Positions 7,740-11,708 of a stretch of DNA of 11,708 bases are shown here, in pieces. The notes below the pieces were generated by a model. The model saw nothing but the letters and a program-made list of their open reading frames with translations, had not been told where the DNA came from and did no database searches. A program made the position numbers and the translations under genes. The stretch covers positions 1 through 11,708 of the forward strand of contig JAGNPU010000022.1 in NCBI GenBank assembly GCA_017989485.1. The letters are read 5' to 3'. The stretch comes from Neisseriaceae bacterium. Lineage in GTDB: Bacteria > Pseudomonadota > Gammaproteobacteria > Burkholderiales > Neisseriaceae. Every line of letters begins with the position of its first letter. Positions within the stretch are counted from its first letter, which is position 1.

Positions 7740-8861
7740 ATGAGTCCTGAGCCGAGCTTATTATGGGGGCCGTTGCCGGCCGACACGCCTTATTGGTCGG
7801 CCGAGGCCGATGATTGCCTACGGTGTGTACAGGTGAGGGTGGAAACCCACGACGTGAAAACCTTTGTGTTCGCCGGCCTAGGGGCAGACGGCGGTCGCCG
7901 CCGCTTTCATTATTTACCGGGTCAGTTTGGCCTGTTTGAGTTTCGCATTGACGGGGTCATGGTCAACCGCTGTTACACCTGGTCTTCTAGCCCAACCCGG
8001 CCCGACACGGTGTCGATTACGGTCAAGCGGGTGCCCGGTGGCGTGGTGTCTCATTGGCTGCATGAGCATTTGCTGCCAGGGGTGACCTTACAGGCCTTAG
8101 GGCCGAGCGGGGTGTTTAGCTGTTTTGATCGGCCCATCGCGCCCTATCTGTTTGTGTCTGGCGGCAGCGGCATTACTCCATTGATGTCGATGACCAGGGC
8201 CTTACACGACTTGCCCCAGCAGGCAGACGTGGTGTTTGTGCACTGTGCGCGCACGCCTGACGACCTGGTGTTTGCCGCCGAACTGGACCAGCTGGCCCAC
8301 AATATGCCGTCTTTGCGGCTGTTGCTGGTGTGTGAAGAACGCACCGGGCAGCTCGGCTGGCCGGGCGTGGTCGGTCGTCTGGACTTGGGTAAGCTGCAGG
8401 CCCTGGTGCCTGATTTTAAAACGCGGCAAACCTATACCTGTGGCCCACCGCCGTTTATGACGGCGGTGCGGGCGATGTTGCAAGCAGCCGATTACGACAT
8501 GGCCCAGTATGCGGAAGAAAGCTTTGACTTTGCCACCTTACAGGCTGGCCTAGGCGAAGAGGCCGCTGGGGGCGAAGCAGAAGCAAAGGCAGAGGAAGAG
8601 GCAGGGTGGGTGGCACAGCTGCAAAGCGGCCGTGAGTTTACCTGTCTGCCTTCGGAAACCCTCTTGCAGGCGGCCAAGCGCGCAGGACTGCGCTGGCCTT
8701 TTTCTTGTGCCAACGGCATGTGCGGCACCTGCAAGGTGAAGCTATTGTCGGGGCAGGTCGACATGCAGCATAATGGAGGCATACGCCAACGGGATATTAA
8801 CGCGGGCTGGATACTGCCCTGCTGTAGCCGGCCCTTAAGTCATGTGGTGATAGAGAGATAG
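7740..8861 (+). CDS. gbcB: Glycine betaine monooxygenase, reductase subunit GbcB
   Basis: GbcB is the cytoplasmic NADH-dependent reductase that feeds GbcA. Its 373 residues have the ferredoxin-NADP reductase layout with a C-terminal plant-type ferredoxin. The flavin motif is RCYTWSSSP at 77-85, with GGVVSHWLH at 100-108. The nucleotide-binding SGGSGITP is at 140-147 and CGPPPFM at 234-240. The [2Fe-2S] cluster site is C323-x4-C328-x2-C331-x29-C361. An acidic alanine- and glutamate-rich linker at 271-289 joins the two parts. The start at 7740 is set by a strong AAGGAGGG at 7725-7732. The gene follows gbcA by 36 nt in the same direction, whereas I recall the Pseudomonas pair being divergent. 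The pairing with gbcA separates it from other reductases of this class such as hybrid-cluster-protein or vanillate-type reductases. Confidence 0.92.
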   Translation: MSPEPSLLWGPLPADTPYWSAEADDCLRCVQVRVETHDVKTFVFAGLGADGGRRRFHYLPGQFGLFEFRIDGVMVNRCYTWSSSPTRPDTVSITVKRVPGGVVSHWLHEHLLPGVTLQALGPSGVFSCFDRPIAPYLFVSGGSGITPLMSMTRALHDLPQQADVVFVHCARTPDDLVFAAELDQLAHNMPSLRLLLVCEERTGQLGWPGVVGRLDLGKLQALVPDFKTRQTYTCGPPPFMTAVRAMLQAADYDMAQYAEESFDFATLQAGLGEEAAGGEAEAKAEEEAGWVAQLQSGREFTCLPSETLLQAAKRAGLRWPFSCANGMCGTCKVKLLSGQVDMQHNGGIRQRDINAGWILPCCSRPLSHVVIER

Positions 8862-8944
8862 TGAGGTTTGTGTGGTCATTAAGTAGCAAGGTCCAGGAAC
8901 GTTTGGCAATCATAATCATAAACCTGGGCCATGAGGAGAACGCC
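8862..8944 (+). promoter_or_regulatory. gbcB-gbdR intergenic region, possible gbdR promoter, with RBS
   Basis: This 83-nt gap is the longest between plus-strand genes in the window and is more AT-rich than its surroundings. It holds a CATAAT at 8911-8916 that could serve as a -10 box, but no convincing -35 lies at the right distance. The ribosome binding site AGGAG at 8934-8938 is 6 nt before the ATG and decides the gbdR start. The regulator may have separate or additional transcription from here, besides read-through from gbcB. I could not recognise an operator. Confidence 0.3.
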
Positions 8945-9976
8945 ATGGTCAAAATCAATACTTATGAAGCTCAGACGCGGCCAGAAACGGTCAAGATTGG
9001 GTTTTTGTTGTTAAATGGTTTTTCAATGATTTCCTTTGCCAATGCGATAGAGGTATTGCGCATGGGCAATTATCTGTCACAGCAGGCGTTGTACCGCTGG
9101 CACGTGGCCCACGTGGATGGCGATGAGGCGGTGTTGGCCAGCAATGGTTTGGCCGTAGACCAAATGGATGAGGACGGGCTGTTTGACTGTGACATCGTGT
9201 TTGTGTGTGGGGGGGTCAACATCAATGCCGCCACCACGCTGTCGGTCAAAGTCTTGCTCCGGGTCTTGGCGGGCAAGGGCATCCCCTTAGGGGGCATGTG
9301 TACCGGGTCGGTGGCTTTGGCGCTGGCGGGTTTAATGGATGGTTATCGCTGTGCGGCGCATTGGGAAAGCCTGTCGGCCGCGATTGAGGCCTTTCCTCGG
9401 GTGGTGTTTACCGACAGCATTTACGTCATAGACCGAGACCGTTATACCGCCTCAGGGGGCACCGCTTCGCTCGACATGATGCTGCACTTGGTCAAGCGCA
9501 AGTGGGGGCGGCTGTTGGCGATTGCGATTTCAGAACAGTTTGTGATGGAGCGCATACGGACCAGCGAAGCGGTGCAAAGCGTGCCCAGGCCAGATCATGC
9601 CGGCCCCGGCTACGAGCACGTCATCAACGCCATCGAGCTGATGCAGGCCAATTTGGATGAGGTGCTGACCTTAAGCGAAATTGCCAGCCTGGTGTCGATT
9701 TCACTGCGGCAAATGGAACGCCTGTTTAATCGCTATTGTGAGGTGTCGCCGGCGCAGTATTATCTGCGCCTGCGGTTGCGTCGGGCCAAAGAGCTACTGT
9801 CGCAAACCAGCCTGTCGATTATGCAGGTGACGGTGGCCTGTGGTTTCTCGACGTCCTCGCATTTTTCCAAGGCCTACCGCCATTATTACGGCCACTCGCC
9901 ACGCGATCAGCGTAAGCCGCCCAACCCTGAACACCGACACACCATTACCGGATCGGCAGGGCTGATTCCCTCGTGA
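8945..9976 (+). CDS. gbdR: AraC-family regulator of betaine catabolism, GbdR-like (GATase1 domain plus AraC HTH)
   Basis: GbdR in Pseudomonas activates gbc, dgc and related genes in response to glycine betaine and dimethylglycine. This 343-residue protein has the same two parts: a DJ-1/PfpI glutaminase-like domain at about 15-200 and an AraC DNA-binding domain at about 230-325. The elbow GGMCTGS retains C119, and H139 lies downstream in AAHWE; whether they do chemistry or only shape the ligand pocket is unknown. The first helix-turn-helix is near 243-264 (LSEIASLVSISLRQMERLF) and the second near 291-314 (SIMQVTVACGFSTSSHFSKAY). The frame is open back to a GTG at 8861, but I chose the ATG at 8945 because AGGAG at 8934-8938 is placed correctly and the added segment is not domain-like. 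Close paralogues such as the carnitine regulator CdhR share this fold; context favours GbdR. Confidence 0.88.
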   Translation: MVKINTYEAQTRPETVKIGFLLLNGFSMISFANAIEVLRMGNYLSQQALYRWHVAHVDGDEAVLASNGLAVDQMDEDGLFDCDIVFVCGGVNINAATTLSVKVLLRVLAGKGIPLGGMCTGSVALALAGLMDGYRCAAHWESLSAAIEAFPRVVFTDSIYVIDRDRYTASGGTASLDMMLHLVKRKWGRLLAIAISEQFVMERIRTSEAVQSVPRPDHAGPGYEHVINAIELMQANLDEVLTLSEIASLVSISLRQMERLFNRYCEVSPAQYYLRLRLRRAKELLSQTSLSIMQVTVACGFSTSSHFSKAYRHYYGHSPRDQRKPPNPEHRHTITGSAGLIPS

Positions 9977-9980
9977 TGCC

Positions 9981-10013
9981 AACGGCCTTAATGCGTGACG
10001 CATTAAGGCCGTT
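9981..10013. terminator. Bidirectional hairpin terminator between convergent gbdR and fdhA
   Basis: The arms AACGGCCTTAATGCG (9981-9995) and its exact complement (9999-10013) form a perfect 15-bp stem with a TGA loop. The stem begins 4 nt after the gbdR stop and lies 10 nt from the fdhA stop, so it can serve both strands. The T-run is short: the plus strand continues only TTGGG and the minus strand TGGC outside the paired AA/TT ends. Termination may therefore depend on the long stem alone, or the hairpin may mainly protect mRNA 3' ends. Confidence 0.78.
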
Positions 10014-10023
10014 TGGGACGAGG

Positions 10024-11226
10024 TTAATAAGCAGGGCTAAAGCTAAAGTGGGGGTCGATGACAAATTTTTTAGGGGCACCGGCGTCGAATTCACTATAGC
10101 CTCTGGGCGCGTCTTCTAGCCCAATGACCTCGACGCCGACGATGTCGGCAATCTGAATTCTGTCCCATAAAATGGCCTGCATGAGCTGGCGATTGTATTT
10201 CATCACCGGGGTTTGGCCCGTGTGCAGCGTGTGGGCCTTGGCCCAGCCGAGGCCAAAGCGGATGCTGAGGCTGCCGTGTTTGGCGGCGGCGTCGACGGCG
10301 CCGGGGTCATCGGTCACATACAGTCCCGGAATGCCGATTTTGCCGGCCACGCGGGTGACCTGCATTAAGGCGTTTAAGACCGTTGCCGGGGCTTCCGAGC
10401 GGGCCCCCTGATGGCCGTGGCCGCGCGCCTCAAAGCCGACGGCGTCAATGGCGCAATCGACTTCAGGTTCGCCCAAAATGGCGCTTAGCTGTTCCCCTAA
10501 ATCCGCGTCTAAGGACACGTCGACGGTTTCAAAGCCGTGGTTTTTGGCGTGCATCAGGCGCAGCGGATTGACGTCGCCGATCACCACCACGGCCGCGCCT
10601 AAAAGACGGGCTGAAGCCGCTGCAGCCAAGCCTACGGGGCCAGCACCCGCCACGTAGACGCTGCTGCCAGGGCCGACGCCCGCACTCACCGCGCCATGAA
10701 AGCCGGTGGGCAAAATATCGGACAGGCAGGTCAGGTCGCGGATTTTGGCCATGGCCTGATCCTTGTCGGGAAACCTCAACAGGTTGAAGTCGGCATAGGG
10801 CACCATGACATAACGTGCCTGACCGCCGGTCCAATCCCCCATGTCGACATAGCCATAAGCGCCACCGGCTCTGGCTGGGTTGACGGTCAGGCACACGCCG
10901 GTGTCCTGCTCTTTACAGCAGCGACAGCGGCCGCAGGCCACGTTAAACGGCACCGACACCAGGTCACCAACGTTCATGTGTTGGACGTCACGGCCTTTTT
11001 CTATGATTTCACCGGTGATCTCATGACCCAATACCAGGCCTTTTTTGGCTGTGGTTCGGCCCCTGACCATGTGTTGGTCAGAACCACAAATATTGGTGGA
11101 AATCACCTTTAAGATCACCCCGTGTTCGGCAATGTGCCCGCGCGGATCGACAAGTTTAGGATAGGGGATGTCGTTGACGCTGACCTGTCCTGCGCCTTCA
11201 TACACCACACCACGATTGGTCTCCAT
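10024..11226 (-). CDS. fdhA: Glutathione-independent formaldehyde dehydrogenase FdhA
   Basis: FdhA is a zinc-dependent NAD+ enzyme of the medium-chain alcohol dehydrogenase family that oxidises formaldehyde to formate without glutathione. The 400 residues closely resemble the 399-residue Pseudomonas putida enzyme as I recall it. Catalytic zinc ligands are C47 (NICGSDQH), H68 (LGHE) and D170 (CLSDILPTG). The structural zinc site is C98/C101/C104/C112. The nucleotide-binding turn is GAGPVG at 194-199, and AVGFEARGHGHQGARSEAP is typical of this subgroup. I chose the ATG at 11226: AAGGAG at 11232-11237 is 5 nt upstream, whereas the in-frame GTG two codons earlier overlaps that Shine-Dalgarno sequence. 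The gene lies downstream of the pchP-like gene on the same strand, convergent with gbdR. Its job here is presumably to clear formaldehyde released by betaine demethylation and return NADH. Confidence 0.94.
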   Translation of the reverse strand: METNRGVVYEGAGQVSVNDIPYPKLVDPRGHIAEHGVILKVISTNICGSDQHMVRGRTTAKKGLVLGHEITGEIIEKGRDVQHMNVGDLVSVPFNVACGRCRCCKEQDTGVCLTVNPARAGGAYGYVDMGDWTGGQARYVMVPYADFNLLRFPDKDQAMAKIRDLTCLSDILPTGFHGAVSAGVGPGSSVYVAGAGPVGLAAAASARLLGAAVVVIGDVNPLRLMHAKNHGFETVDVSLDADLGEQLSAILGEPEVDCAIDAVGFEARGHGHQGARSEAPATVLNALMQVTRVAGKIGIPGLYVTDDPGAVDAAAKHGSLSIRFGLGWAKAHTLHTGQTPVMKYNRQLMQAILWDRIQIADIVGVEVIGLEDAPRGYSEFDAGAPKKFVIDPHFSFSPAY

Positions 11227-11340
11227 AATCACTCCTTAAGGTTAGGCTGGCGCCGTGATGGCTAGGCCAGCAGGGTCTGATGACAGCGTTTAGGTTGATG
11301 CGGATGTTGTCTGGGTTTGGCCAGGCCTGGCGCGGCGGTG
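11227..11340 (-). promoter_or_regulatory. pchP-fdhA intergenic region, likely fdhA upstream control region
   Basis: This 114-nt gap separates the pchP-like gene from fdhA. It includes the fdhA ribosome binding site AAGGAG (11232-11237) and, near the pchP stop, a perfect 12-nt palindrome GCCAGGCCTGGC at 11320-11331. I could not find a convincing sigma-70 promoter on the minus strand. The size suggests that fdhA has its own promoter, possibly GbdR-controlled as in Pseudomonas, but no operator was identified. The two genes could also be one transcript. Confidence 0.3.
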
Positions 11341-11708
11341 CTAAGCCAGGTCGGCGTGGGTCACGATGAGCCAGCCTAGGTTGGCGCTGACGGGTAACCC
11401 TAGGGCCTCCTGAGTGCCGGCCCTTAAGGCCTGTAAATGGTTTAATTGAGTGACGGCGTCCGAGCTGCGTTCAATAAACAGGCGGATGCCGCCAAGGGCT
11501 TCAGCGGCGGCTTCAAACAGCATGGGGCCATCGCTGTTCGGCGTGTCGCCGGCCACCAGTATCGGCGGTTGAACCGCATCAATATAGGTTTTGATGGCGG
11601 CGGTTTTGCCCTCGTACCAGGTTAAAGGGGCCCATAGGGCCGTGGTCAGCACATAGGGCAATAAGGCCGCAGCATCGTAGGTGCCCACGCTGATTTGCTG
11701 GCGGGCCG
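11341..11708 (-). CDS. pchP: Phosphorylcholine phosphatase-like HAD hydrolase (PchP), C-terminal part only
   Basis: PchP hydrolyses phosphocholine to choline and phosphate. The frame is open through the right window edge, reading ARQQIS before the GTG at 11688, so that GTG is internal and the N-terminal part is missing; about 121 codons remain. Two motifs identify it as the C-terminal end of a HAD hydrolase: the motif-III lysine in WYEGKTAAI and the acidic loop AGDTPNSDGPML. Counting from the GTG, the lysine is 28 and the loop glycine 47, a spacing of 19. That equals the K242 to G261 spacing I recall for Pseudomonas aeruginosa PchP, whose loop is GDTPDSDG. The usual first motif (DxDxT) and any export signal would lie outside the window, so localisation cannot be judged. 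Another HAD phosphatase of the same subgroup remains possible, but the betaine context supports PchP. Confidence 0.75.
   Translation of the reverse strand, partial: ARQQISVGTYDAAALLPYVLTTALWAPLTWYEGKTAAIKTYIDAVQPPILVAGDTPNSDGPMLFEAAAEALGGIRLFIERSSDAVTQLNHLQALRAGTQEALGLPVSANLGWLIVTHADLA

Noticed and set aside
8861..8944. GTG start at 8861 adding 28 residues to GbdR
   Set aside because: There is no suitable ribosome binding site, the segment does not look like part of the GATase-like domain, and the ATG at 8945 has AGGAG 6 nt upstream.
518..9976. Frequent ATA-Ile and TTA-Leu codons before G or C as a hidden signal
   Set aside because: The pattern runs through all genes and seems to be a genome-wide codon habit; without a codon count it cannot be called unusual.
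11257..11331. Short palindromes in the pchP-fdhA gap (TGGCTAGGCCA and GCCAGGCCTGGC) as operators
   Set aside because: GGCC-type words are very common throughout this window, so short symmetric matches are expected by chance; I list the 12-nt one only as a position in the intergenic entry.
1..11708. Mobile elements, CRISPR arrays, tRNA or rRNA genes, attachment sites
   Set aside because: No transposase, repeat-spacer pattern, RNA gene or flanking direct repeats were seen; base and codon use look even across the window, so there is no sign of recent insertion.

Overview
The window is a compact gene cluster for breaking down glycine betaine, and by extension choline and phosphocholine, in an aerobic proteobacterium. 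The gene set (gbcA/gbcB, dgcA/dgcB with its own ETF pair, the V4R protein before dgcA, GbdR, glutathione-independent FdhA, and a PchP-type phosphatase) is the one known from Pseudomonas and relatives. The DNA looks GC-rich by eye, with many TTA-Leu and ATA-Ile codons, and the gene order differs from what I recall of Pseudomonas. I therefore place it only as a gamma- or betaproteobacterium. No Neisseria-type (core GCCGTCTGAA) or Haemophilus-type (AAGTGCGGT) uptake sequence was seen by eye.

Plus strand, 1-9976: eight co-directional genes. A V4R-domain protein of unknown role, cut by the left edge, is followed by dgcA, dgcB, an EtfA homologue, an EtfB homologue, gbcA, gbcB and gbdR. From dgcA to gbcB the genes are nearly contiguous: a 4-nt overlap at dgcB/etfA, 14-nt overlaps at etfA/etfB and etfB/gbcA, and gaps of 11, 12 and 36 nt elsewhere. 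This looks like one translationally coupled operon. gbdR follows after about 83 nt and has its own ribosome binding site. A perfect 15-bp hairpin at 9981-10013 closes the operon.

Minus strand, 11708-10024: a phosphocholine-phosphatase-like gene, cut by the right edge, lies upstream of fdhA. fdhA runs convergently toward gbdR and shares the hairpin.

Proposed pathway: PchP releases choline from phosphocholine. Choline oxidation to betaine is encoded outside the window. GbcA/GbcB uses O2 and NADH to turn betaine into dimethylglycine plus formaldehyde. DgcA/DgcB, with the ETF pair, turns dimethylglycine into sarcosine plus a second one-carbon unit, passing electrons toward the membrane. FdhA oxidises formaldehyde to formate and regenerates NADH. 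GbdR senses betaine or dimethylglycine and activates the genes. No sarcosine oxidase, choline or betaine-aldehyde dehydrogenase, or betaine transporter is present in the window.

The pathway itself is known. The points worth a second look are the single-operon layout, the uncharacterised V4R protein, cysteine losses in the Fe-S sites of DgcA and DgcB, the divergent ETF pair, and the linkage of phosphocholine release to formaldehyde disposal.
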